Shown here one piece after another: positions 35,685 to 43,566 of a DNA stretch of 64,000 nucleotides (its first letter is position 1; every line of letters begins with the position of its first letter). The notes beneath the pieces are model-generated. The model made no database searches, had not been told where the DNA came from, and worked only from the letters and a program-made list of their open reading frames with translations. The stretch is taken from positions 1 through 64,000 of the IMG/VR virus record IMGVR_UViG_3300042402_002055, one strand, 5' to 3'. This DNA comes from a virus. A program made the position numbers and the translations under genes.

Positions 35685-37349
35685 ATGGCTCAATTTCTTA
35701 GAGATTTATTAAGGAATGGATATAATGGTGTTAAACCAATAGAAACCGTTGAAAAAAAGAAAGGACTAGGTCAGAGAATTAAAGATGTCGCAACGGCAGA
35801 ATTAGATAAAAATGGCCCAAGAGTTTTATTTTACAAACGATTACCAACATTATATGGTTCAGATTTAGTTAGAATATCAACTAAAGGTTCGGTTGAACCT
35901 GCAAGAACATTGACCGTTAGAGGTGCAAGATATGTAGATACAAATAATGCAGGTGGTGGTGGATTTGCTAGATTTTTAGGTAATTTATTAGGTGGTTCTG
36001 CAAATAGACCATCCGACACTATATTCCCCGCAAATGACCAGGGGCAAGGTATTGCAAGTGAACCTCCTGTTTCAATAAATGGACAACCTATCAATGGTGA
36101 TTGGAATGGTTTAAAGTATGCAGTTGAAGCTGGTAAAAATTATGCAGTATCACAAGAGCCAGCAGGTAAAAATGCACTTACTGGATTATTAAAAGGAAAT
36201 CCATCAGACATTGCAAGAAATGCAGCTGGAGCAATTACAGGTGCTGCAAAAAATGCAGTAAAAAATATTGCAGTAAATGCATTGACTTCAAGAAGGAAAA
36301 ATGCAATTGGTGATTTATCTGATAAACTAAAAAAATCAGCAAATTTAAATACAACTGTTAGAGTACCAAATACAAAAGAAAAACCTGGTAGTAAATTTAT
36401 AAAGGTAAAAGATGGTGTATTGGGGATTCCAAAATTGATTGATGTTAAACAATTAGGATTAAAAGAAAGAAATTATTTAATTGATACGATTTTACAAAAA
36501 GAATCCTTAGTAAACTACGCAAGATTAAAAGACATAGTAGAACAAAATACAGGAAATAACTTACAATTTATAAAAATAAAAAAAGAAGGAACAGGTCCAA
36601 ACGAAGGTGCATATCTATTATTTCCGGCAACCATAACCGATGTACAGGATAATATGACACCTGAATGGTCTTCATTTAAATATGTTGGTTCACCTTTTAA
36701 TACTTACAGATATACGGGTGTTGAACGAAAGATATCATTTGATTTTAGAGTTTATTATATTGAAAATGGTGACCAGATTGTAATGCGTAATAAATTGAAC
36801 TTATTAAGAGAATTGGTATACCCGTCGACAAACGTTACATCGATAAATTTAACAGGAACAGAATATACACCAATTGTATTCAAACCAAATACTATACAAC
36901 TCAGTATAGGTGCATTATATAATAACTTAAAAGGATTTATTTCAAATTTATCAATAACGGTTCCACAAGAAGCCCCTTGGGCAACATCAAATCCAAATTT
37001 TTTGAAAGAAAATGTAAATATGGTATATCCTACTTTTGTTGATGTTTCATTTGAAATGACTATAATTGAAAATCATATATTAAATCCAAATGAGGGTATT
37101 ACATATAGATTTGATGATGTTGAAGAAAAAGACCCGAGACCTACATTACAAACTCCAAATGTATCATCATTAAATGGGGTAAGAGCTGACAATGGATATA
37201 ATGATGTTGGAATTAAAACACAGTTTCAAAAAAACAGAGAAATAGATAGACTAGCTGATTTTGCAAATCCTGGATTAACAAATTCAATTTATGGTAAAGG
37301 AGGAATAGTTAAATGGGATGCATTTAAAGATAGACCAAAAGGAGAATAA
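35685..37349 (+). CDS. Baseplate tail-tube cap/initiator, gp48/gp54-like
   Basis: 554 residues. The C-terminal half holds the recognisable part: FNTYRYTGVERKISFDFRVY, MRNKLNLLRELVYPS, and ENVNMVYPTFVDVSFEMTII. It resembles the tube-like domain of gp48/gp54 proteins on which the tail tube starts. Residues 75-220 are Gly/Ala-rich with a low-complexity AAGAITGAAKNAVKNI stretch, unusual for the family and possibly membrane- or hub-contacting. It ends one base before the gp53-like gene. The choice between gp48 and gp54 cannot be made from sequence alone. Confidence 0.6.
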   Translation: MAQFLRDLLRNGYNGVKPIETVEKKKGLGQRIKDVATAELDKNGPRVLFYKRLPTLYGSDLVRISTKGSVEPARTLTVRGARYVDTNNAGGGGFARFLGNLLGGSANRPSDTIFPANDQGQGIASEPPVSINGQPINGDWNGLKYAVEAGKNYAVSQEPAGKNALTGLLKGNPSDIARNAAGAITGAAKNAVKNIAVNALTSRRKNAIGDLSDKLKKSANLNTTVRVPNTKEKPGSKFIKVKDGVLGIPKLIDVKQLGLKERNYLIDTILQKESLVNYARLKDIVEQNTGNNLQFIKIKKEGTGPNEGAYLLFPATITDVQDNMTPEWSSFKYVGSPFNTYRYTGVERKISFDFRVYYIENGDQIVMRNKLNLLRELVYPSTNVTSINLTGTEYTPIVFKPNTIQLSIGALYNNLKGFISNLSITVPQEAPWATSNPNFLKENVNMVYPTFVDVSFEMTIIENHILNPNEGITYRFDDVEEKDPRPTLQTPNVSSLNGVRADNGYNDVGIKTQFQKNREIDRLADFANPGLTNSIYGKGGIVKWDAFKDRPKGE

Positions 37350-37646
37350 ATGAGATACACATATAATAAAATATTAAAAGAAAAGGCAACACAAAAACAA
37401 TATTTTGAATCAACTATATATCCAAAAGTTAAGGCAACAGATAATGATATATACATTATATCAACACAATCTGATAGATTAGACTTATTGGCTTCAAAAT
37501 ATTTTGGCAATGCATCTTATTGGTGGATAATATCGGTTGCAAACAATTTAAATGATGCATCTTTATCAATAGAACCTGGTACACAATTAAGAATACCATC
37601 CAACATAAATTCTGTATTAAACGAATTTGAAAGAATTAATAGATAA
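37350..37646 (+). CDS. Baseplate protein with LysM-like domain, gp53-like
   Basis: 98 residues. Residues 40-90 (STQSDRLDLLASKYFGNA, YWWIISVANNLND, EPGTQLRIPS) match the LysM-like core of gp53-type baseplate wedge proteins. The N-terminal 35 residues are charged. It is shorter than T4 gp53 (about 196). In T4 gp53 locks neighbouring wedges together. Genes on both sides are spaced by one and five bases. Confidence 0.65.
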   Translation: MRYTYNKILKEKATQKQYFESTIYPKVKATDNDIYIISTQSDRLDLLASKYFGNASYWWIISVANNLNDASLSIEPGTQLRIPSNINSVLNEFERINR

Positions 37647-37651
37647 GTTAT

Positions 37652-39910
37652 ATGATTTACTTAGCACCTCTCAAAAAATGGGTAGTAGATATTTTAGAAG
37701 AAAGAGAAAATAATCCAAAACTGGCAAATACAAAAATGCCATTTGTGATTATGACTTCTGGTGCAAAGGTGATTAAATCAGGAGGCCCTGCAAATACAAA
37801 AAAAGAGGCACTTGAACGAACAAAAGAAATTATACAAAATGATACCGGAGTTGAATATAAAGGATGTATAATTGCAAATCAATTTAATCCATCTTTAAAT
37901 TATTCATTAGGCCAAACTCCTGTTGGATTTGATTTTACAGGAAAACTAATAACTGCGGTTGGTGAATTTGGTAGAAAAATATCCATGCCAATTATAGAAT
38001 CGGTTGATATCAATACCGATGGTACGAATAATACATTATTGACTGCAAACGTAAATGTTAGATGTTTTTCATTAAAACAGTTTGAAATGTTTGAATTGTT
38101 TTTTTGTAAAGCAGGTATGCATATATTGATAGAGTATGGTGATAATTCGAACTCACATACATTAATTTTAGATGAAGTAATGATTGATAAGTCGGATTAT
38201 GAAACATTTGTTAAAACTTTTAAATCATTTACTGACCCAAAAATACAACAATTTGCTAAATATTTAAAAGCTTGTGAAATATCAAATGGTTCATATGCTA
38301 GAGTTGCGGGTAAATTGATAAATTATAGTTATTCAATTGAACAAGATGGAACATATTCGGTACAATTGGAAGTTGCACAATCAAATGAATACAATTTGGC
38401 ATTACCAAAGGCATTTATTACAAAGTATAAAGCCTTCGATGCACCTTCAAAGGGTGTAACGGTATGGGAACAGTGGACAAATAAATTGGTAAATGATTTA
38501 CCTGGATTGAATAAAGATATGGTGAAAAAATTAAATGAAGCGGAATGGAAAAATCATTTTTTTAATTGGGGTAAAATCAACGAAGACGAAATAGATAAAA
38601 CTGCATCAACCGAACCATACCTATCTTTAAAATTCATATTAGAAATTTTAGCAAATAATACGGCAAATCAAGGAAACAATTCTGATTTTATATCATTTAA
38701 AAGTGATTATTTTAAAATTAAAGATTCAAATGAAAAGATAATTCCAATAACTGTACATAATAATATGATATCATCCGACAATGATATAATATTTCCAAAT
38801 GAAAATTTACCTGAATTTACATTTAATTCGGGTTCTGGCCTGATTGAAAGAAAAACCAATGGTTCGATTGATGGTAGTATTGGTGTTGGTAATGATAAAC
38901 TTTCTTTAATTCCAAATAAAGAAATAACATTTATAGACCCATTAGAAAAAAATACAATATTAAAACTTGTAGAGATTAAAGATAAAAATAATCAAACATT
39001 GGTTGATTTAAAAATTGGAAATGCACTAAACATTTTTGTATCGTATAAAGTTGTTGGGGGAGCTTGGGAAAGAAATACAAAAATCATAGATTTTATAGTT
39101 GATATATTAGATAGAATAAATAAAACTTCTTTTGGTTTATTTAAATTAAGAATTGGGTCTTTATATGAGGGTGCAAAACAAACAGTAATAGACACAAAAT
39201 TATATCCGTTAAATACGGAACAACCCAGTAATAGAAAAGAATATAGATTTAAACCAACAACCATGAATTCAAATGTTAGAGATTTCAAATTTAACTTTGA
39301 ACTAACGGACCAGGTAGCTGCAGCAACTATATTCAATTCATCTAAATTTTTGGCAAATAGAAAAGCAGTAAAAGAAGGAAATCCTGAAAATAAGGATAGT
39401 ATAAATTTATCACCAGAATTATATCAAAGTATAGATTACTCTGCATTTTCAACGGCTGACGGATATTTTTCTATAAATGAAATAGAATATCAACAACTTA
39501 TAAATACTCCAGTAAAACCAAATACTGATGATAAAAATAAGACAAAAGAAGGTGCAGATGCCGAAAAAGAAGCAAAACGAAAATCTTATGATAATTTTCA
39601 AACTAAATTCAAATTCAAAAAAGGAGATATACGAACATTGGTTTACGAAGATTATAGTTTTATAAACACAGAACTTGGATTGAATACGGAGGATGTTAGA
39701 AGTAGATTTGAATTAGTGACTCCAATAAAAGTAAATTTGACAATTGATGGTATTAGTGGTATAACCTGTGGTGAAACGTTTAAAGTAGATGGTATACCTG
39801 AACAATACAATAGATTAGGACAATTTCAAATAACGAATACCAAACATGTAGTAAGTACGGACCAGGGTTGGACTACCGAAATAGAAGGTGAATTTAGATA
39901 TGGTGTTTAA
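37652..39910 (+). CDS. Large baseplate protein, probable hub component
   Basis: 752 residues. The N-terminal region (residues 85-250) has the segments SLGQTPVGFDFTGKL, MPIIESVDINTDG and SLKQFEMFELFFCKAG. The C-terminal 90 residues (VTPIKVNLTIDGISGITCGE, DQGWTTEIEGEFRYGV) look like a hub domain of the gp27/gpD type (a phage tail hub beta-barrel ending in a 'GWTTEI' strand). Between them lies a roughly 300-residue insertion. No lysozyme motif is visible. The hub role is inference from the C-terminal pattern and position. Confidence 0.5.
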   Translation: MIYLAPLKKWVVDILEERENNPKLANTKMPFVIMTSGAKVIKSGGPANTKKEALERTKEIIQNDTGVEYKGCIIANQFNPSLNYSLGQTPVGFDFTGKLITAVGEFGRKISMPIIESVDINTDGTNNTLLTANVNVRCFSLKQFEMFELFFCKAGMHILIEYGDNSNSHTLILDEVMIDKSDYETFVKTFKSFTDPKIQQFAKYLKACEISNGSYARVAGKLINYSYSIEQDGTYSVQLEVAQSNEYNLALPKAFITKYKAFDAPSKGVTVWEQWTNKLVNDLPGLNKDMVKKLNEAEWKNHFFNWGKINEDEIDKTASTEPYLSLKFILEILANNTANQGNNSDFISFKSDYFKIKDSNEKIIPITVHNNMISSDNDIIFPNENLPEFTFNSGSGLIERKTNGSIDGSIGVGNDKLSLIPNKEITFIDPLEKNTILKLVEIKDKNNQTLVDLKIGNALNIFVSYKVVGGAWERNTKIIDFIVDILDRINKTSFGLFKLRIGSLYEGAKQTVIDTKLYPLNTEQPSNRKEYRFKPTTMNSNVRDFKFNFELTDQVAAATIFNSSKFLANRKAVKEGNPENKDSINLSPELYQSIDYSAFSTADGYFSINEIEYQQLINTPVKPNTDDKNKTKEGADAEKEAKRKSYDNFQTKFKFKKGDIRTLVYEDYSFINTELGLNTEDVRSRFELVTPIKVNLTIDGISGITCGETFKVDGIPEQYNRLGQFQITNTKHVVSTDQGWTTEIEGEFRYGV

Positions 39911-39921
39911 ATAAAAATAAT

Positions 39922-40296
39922 ATGTATAAAGACGTTGCAAAAAATATTGAAAATTTTACATTACAAATTCCAAAAACCGTAATCCCGACTCCATCCGAAT
40001 TTGATTATGACAATGGATTTTTAAGAAGATATTTTATTCAAAAAACAAATGATTCAAATGGTTTTGTTTTTGAAGTATCCGAAGAAATACATGATGAGCT
40101 GAGAGATAACCCATTTTGGAAAGTTGCAGACTTAAAGTGGAGAATATCAGGACCAAAAGAAACGGTATATAATCAAATGGGTGAATTATCAGATGTTGGT
40201 GTTGAAATAACAAATAAACAAATTATCAATCTAACTTCTAACAAGATAAGAAATATATCATTATATCTACCAAACCTATTACAATTTCACAAATAA
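39922..40296 (+). CDS. Hypothetical virion protein
   Basis: 124 residues, family not recognised. It is a compact protein with FDYDNGFLRRYFIQK, NPFWKVADLKWRISGP and a late helix. It is the last gene of the baseplate cluster, 11 bases after the hub-like gene, so it is probably a baseplate or assembly protein. Confidence 0.6.
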   Translation: MYKDVAKNIENFTLQIPKTVIPTPSEFDYDNGFLRRYFIQKTNDSNGFVFEVSEEIHDELRDNPFWKVADLKWRISGPKETVYNQMGELSDVGVEITNKQIINLTSNKIRNISLYLPNLLQFHK

Positions 40297-40299
40297 TAA

Positions 40300-40331
40300 T
40301 TTGGTAAAATAAATTATTTTTACTATATTTA
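40300..40331 (+). promoter_or_regulatory. Host-type promoter TTTG-N20-TATATTTA
   Basis: TTTG at 40300-40303 and -7 box at 40324-40331, with the ATG 20 nt further. It overlaps an all-AT hairpin (AATAATTT/AAATTATT). It marks the change from virion to metabolism and replication genes. Confidence 0.6.
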
Positions 40332-40351
40332 GTTATAAACAAATTAAAGTT

Positions 40352-41128
40352 ATGTCAAAATTTAAACATCTTACCACCGAAGAAATCCAACAAATGACAT
40401 TTGATTGGAGATATAGAGGTTGGACAGTATTGGAACTACTTACCGAATCAGAAGTTGATGAAATAAATGCAGAATTAGATAGATTGCGTTTAGAAAGAAA
40501 TGAATCTGAACCTGAAAAATGGCAAGAGTATGAACCATTTATGTATCCTCATAAATTATCTGATAAGTTAGAAAAACTATTTGCACATCCAAAGTTGATA
40601 GAGGCAATGGAGTTTTTAATGGAAGGTGAAATCGTAGGTATGCAAACTTGGGCATATTTTAAACCAAAAGGTGAGTTGGGTAGAGACCAACATCAAAATG
40701 CATTCTATACAGGTTGTGGCCATAATGAAATTGTAAACACTGCATTGGCATTAGATAATCACGACCCTGAAAATGGTTCAGTTTGGAATTATGAAGGTTC
40801 ACATAGATTACCTGTTTTACCTATGGAAGATAATGAGGAAAGAAAGGCAACTAACACTGCAAACTGGAGAAGTGAGAGAGGAATTAGTTGTGTAATGCCT
40901 GAAGGGCATGATTTCCGTAAAGTAGAAGGACATTTGAAAAAGGGACAAGTTGCACTTTTACACTCTCATGTTGTACATGGTTCTGACCCAAATAAAGATA
41001 CTACAAGAATGAGAAGAAATTTCTTAGGTGGTTATTTAAAGAAGGGTGCATATTTTAGACCAGGAAACCAAATGAAGAGAGAACCAATTGATATCTATGA
41101 AGTTAGAAAGAAACATTGGGGAGAATAA
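40352..41128 (+). CDS. Phytanoyl-CoA dioxygenase (PhyH)-like 2OG oxygenase
   Basis: 258 residues. Family blocks are FDWRYRGWTVLELLTESEVD, WAYFKPKGELGRDQHQN, DPENGSVWNYEGSHRLP and QVALLHSHVVHGSDPN with the final R-rich strand. The expected iron motif H-x-D reads H114-Q-N116, so the acidic ligand is replaced by Asn. The distal His (H209) and later Arg residues are present. PhyH enzymes hydroxylate small molecules or nucleosides; the substrate here is unknown. The Asn could mean altered chemistry (SyrB2-type halogenases also lack the acid) or loss of activity. It has its own host-type promoter. Confidence 0.78.
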   Translation: MSKFKHLTTEEIQQMTFDWRYRGWTVLELLTESEVDEINAELDRLRLERNESEPEKWQEYEPFMYPHKLSDKLEKLFAHPKLIEAMEFLMEGEIVGMQTWAYFKPKGELGRDQHQNAFYTGCGHNEIVNTALALDNHDPENGSVWNYEGSHRLPVLPMEDNEERKATNTANWRSERGISCVMPEGHDFRKVEGHLKKGQVALLHSHVVHGSDPNKDTTRMRRNFLGGYLKKGAYFRPGNQMKREPIDIYEVRKKHWGE

Positions 41129-41130
41129 AT

Positions 41131-41161
41131 TTTGTAAATCAAAATATTTTTAGTATATTGT
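41131..41161 (+). promoter_or_regulatory. Host-type promoter TTTG-N19-TATATTGT
   Basis: TTTG at 41131-41134 and -7 box at 41154-41161; the ATG follows after 5 nt, so the mRNA would be leaderless. Confidence 0.6.
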
Positions 41162-41166
41162 AGGGT

Positions 41167-42438
41167 ATGAATCTAATTGAAGATAAACGTACCCTACTTT
41201 CGTTTTTAGGGGGTAATGTAAATATTGACCTTATCATTCCTGTATGGAGTTCTCATAGAGCACATCCGTTGGGGAATCGTTTGTCTTTTATATATTTTAG
41301 ACAAATCAATGGTGAAGATGGTATAATCAATTTCAATCACATAGATGCAAAGAAATTAGACAAATTCGACATATCAAAAATAGTCCATGTAAATACATTA
41401 GTTTTAGACAATAGGTATTTAAAGACCATAGGATTGGATTATGAGTGGGTATACTTTGAAGAGAATGGGAAACCATTTATCTTTAATGAAGTCGTAGAAT
41501 CGGTTTATAGAGGGTATAGAAACGACTTTAAGGAGTTGAATGATTGTGTACCTTTAATGAAGTGGTTGGAAATACTTAGAACAATCCCAAATATCAGTAC
41601 AAGACAAGATTGGTATAGAAAATATACATCAGCAATCAACATATTGGGAAGGCTGGAAGGGGCTGGGGTAAAAGTCGTAGAAGAAAAATTTATTGATAGT
41701 TTTACATTCAATCCACAATACATCAAAAAGGGTGGTATCGTTTACACACAATATAATCCATATACAACAACCGGCAGACCATCCAATCGTCATCTTAATG
41801 TCAACTACTCTGCGTTAAACAAATCCGATGGTACGAGAGAAATGTTTATTAGTCGTCATCCACACGGAACCCTAATTCAATTTGACTATGAGTCGTATCA
41901 CATTCGTTTGATTGCAAAAATGGTTGGGTATGAGTTTCCAACGGGTACAACGGCCCACCAACACCTTGCAAACCTTTATGGGTGTGATATAGAGACGGCA
42001 AAGAAAATAACCTTTACATACCTTTATGGGGGATTAGACGATAATGCTCGACAAATACCATTCTTTCAAAAGGTCGATGAATACATTAAGGAATTATACC
42101 AAAGGTTCGTCATTTCGGGAAAATTAACGACACTCTTATATAAAAGAGAAATACCATTCCATAGAATTGAGAGTGCCAACGAACAAAAGGTATTCAACTA
42201 TTTACTACAATCATTAGAGACTGAAATCAATTATATGAAGATTGGTGAGGTATTGGAGTATTTGGAGGGGAGAATGTCAAAAATGATACTTTATACTTAT
42301 GATGCCTTTCTTATAGACACACATCCTATTGAAAGAGAAAATCTTTTAAACGACATTAGAGAGATAATGGAGAAGGGTGGTTTTCCGGTAAAAATCGAAG
42401 AAGGAGAGAATTATAACAATTTAGAGGTTATAAGTTAA
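41167..42438 (+). CDS. Truncated family A (Pol I-like) DNA polymerase
   Basis: 423 residues. Polymerase motifs in order: TTTGRPSN at 200-207 (the T-x-GR-x-S motif), motif A with D240 in QFDYESYHIRL, motif B as an O-helix K279-x3-F283-x3-Y287-G288 (AKKITFTYLYGG), and motif C with D379 in YTYDAFLID. Both catalytic Asp are kept; the usual HDE reads YDA. There is no 5' nuclease and no recognisable 3'-5' exonuclease in the first 170 residues, which are family-unknown. The phage also has a family B replicase (57835), so this enzyme probably does gap filling, repair or another special synthesis. Pol A-like enzymes are usual in T7-like, not T4-like, phages. Confidence 0.85.
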   Translation: MNLIEDKRTLLSFLGGNVNIDLIIPVWSSHRAHPLGNRLSFIYFRQINGEDGIINFNHIDAKKLDKFDISKIVHVNTLVLDNRYLKTIGLDYEWVYFEENGKPFIFNEVVESVYRGYRNDFKELNDCVPLMKWLEILRTIPNISTRQDWYRKYTSAINILGRLEGAGVKVVEEKFIDSFTFNPQYIKKGGIVYTQYNPYTTTGRPSNRHLNVNYSALNKSDGTREMFISRHPHGTLIQFDYESYHIRLIAKMVGYEFPTGTTAHQHLANLYGCDIETAKKITFTYLYGGLDDNARQIPFFQKVDEYIKELYQRFVISGKLTTLLYKREIPFHRIESANEQKVFNYLLQSLETEINYMKIGEVLEYLEGRMSKMILYTYDAFLIDTHPIERENLLNDIREIMEKGGFPVKIEEGENYNNLEVIS

Positions 42439-42443
42439 AAAAT

Positions 42444-42455
42444 TATATTTATATC
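42444..42455 (+). promoter_or_regulatory. Putative late promoter box TATATTTATATC
   Basis: It lies 32 nt before the 42487 gene with no -33 element. It suggests the next two genes are expressed late although they lie between replication genes. Confidence 0.45.
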
Positions 42456-42486
42456 ATATAATTATATCTAAACGAAAAACTATACA

Positions 42487-43551
42487 ATGAGATTAGTAGA
42501 CTTAATGCCATTACAGGAGATTGACTTTCCAAATCAGAGAGCATTCGACCAATACAATAAAGTACATAAATTAAGACCTGATACAAAAGTAACTGTTGCA
42601 GGTAGAGTGACTACTGCAGGTAGAGCTTCTTTAAATTCTAAAGATATAAAAGGAACATCAGTTTTCGGTAAACAAAATACACCAAAAGATTTAGAATCAT
42701 CTATTGAAAATCATTTGAATAAAGTATCCGGTGGTAAAGGATATGCACAAAAAGAAGATGGTAGTGGTGCAATTGTATATAATATGGGTGATGGTGATAA
42801 TCCAACCTATACTTTATATATGGGTAAAGAAGGTGATAAACATCGTGTTACATTGGAACCTACTTATGGCAATGACCCTAAAAAACTACAAGGTAAAATT
42901 GATAAGAGTTTTGATAAAGTAAAAGATGCTGTAAAGTTTATGGGTGATGTTGCAAAGAAACATAGGAAAGAATTAGAAATGGACGATAATAGTGGTAATG
43001 CAAAAAAGAAGCCTGAACCACAAGATAATGATGTTTTCGATGGTGGTGTAGATGTTTTAGATACAGTTTCGGATTTATTACCTCCGGGTACTGGATTTAC
43101 TAACAAAAAGACAGGTGATAAGATTACCGTTCAAAGATACGATGGTGATAATATGTATGTTTCATATGACAAAGTTCCTGGAAAAGAATTAAAATGGCCA
43201 ATGAAACAATTTTTAAAAATGACGGCTAATAAAGAATTACAATTTACTCCAAAAGATAAATCAACTTCTAATCAACAACAATCATATAATCCGGCACAAT
43301 CCTTTAATACTAAGGTAAGTAAGATGACAGATGATAATCAACATTCTGCAGCCGCAGTTGAATTGGCAATCTATATGAATGACAAAGAGTCATTAAGTAA
43401 ATTACAACAAATCAAAAAGTATCACGATAATAGAGGATATTTGAGACCTGATGAAGCAAAAGAAAGAAATACAATAACAAAAGATTTATTGGTAAAAGCT
43501 CAAAAGGAATTACCTAAAAAAGATTACGATTTAGTTAGTAGTGCGTTTTAA
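42487..43551 (+). CDS. Hypothetical hydrophilic protein, probably late
   Basis: 354 residues, function unknown. The start FPNQRAFDQYNKVHKLRPDT with KVTVAGR is a pattern I think recurs in T4-like phages of this kind. Residues 75-170 form a charged alpha/beta domain. Residues 195-260 include GTGFTNKKTGDKITVQRY with a small SH3-like strand pattern. The C-terminal 90 residues are helical, and linkers are Asn/Gln-rich. The late-type box in front hints at a virion or packaging role. It is co-directional with and 15 bases from the next gene. Confidence 0.5.
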   Translation: MRLVDLMPLQEIDFPNQRAFDQYNKVHKLRPDTKVTVAGRVTTAGRASLNSKDIKGTSVFGKQNTPKDLESSIENHLNKVSGGKGYAQKEDGSGAIVYNMGDGDNPTYTLYMGKEGDKHRVTLEPTYGNDPKKLQGKIDKSFDKVKDAVKFMGDVAKKHRKELEMDDNSGNAKKKPEPQDNDVFDGGVDVLDTVSDLLPPGTGFTNKKTGDKITVQRYDGDNMYVSYDKVPGKELKWPMKQFLKMTANKELQFTPKDKSTSNQQQSYNPAQSFNTKVSKMTDDNQHSAAAVELAIYMNDKESLSKLQQIKKYHDNRGYLRPDEAKERNTITKDLLVKAQKELPKKDYDLVSSAF

Positions 43552-43566
43552 TAAAAAATAATAAAG

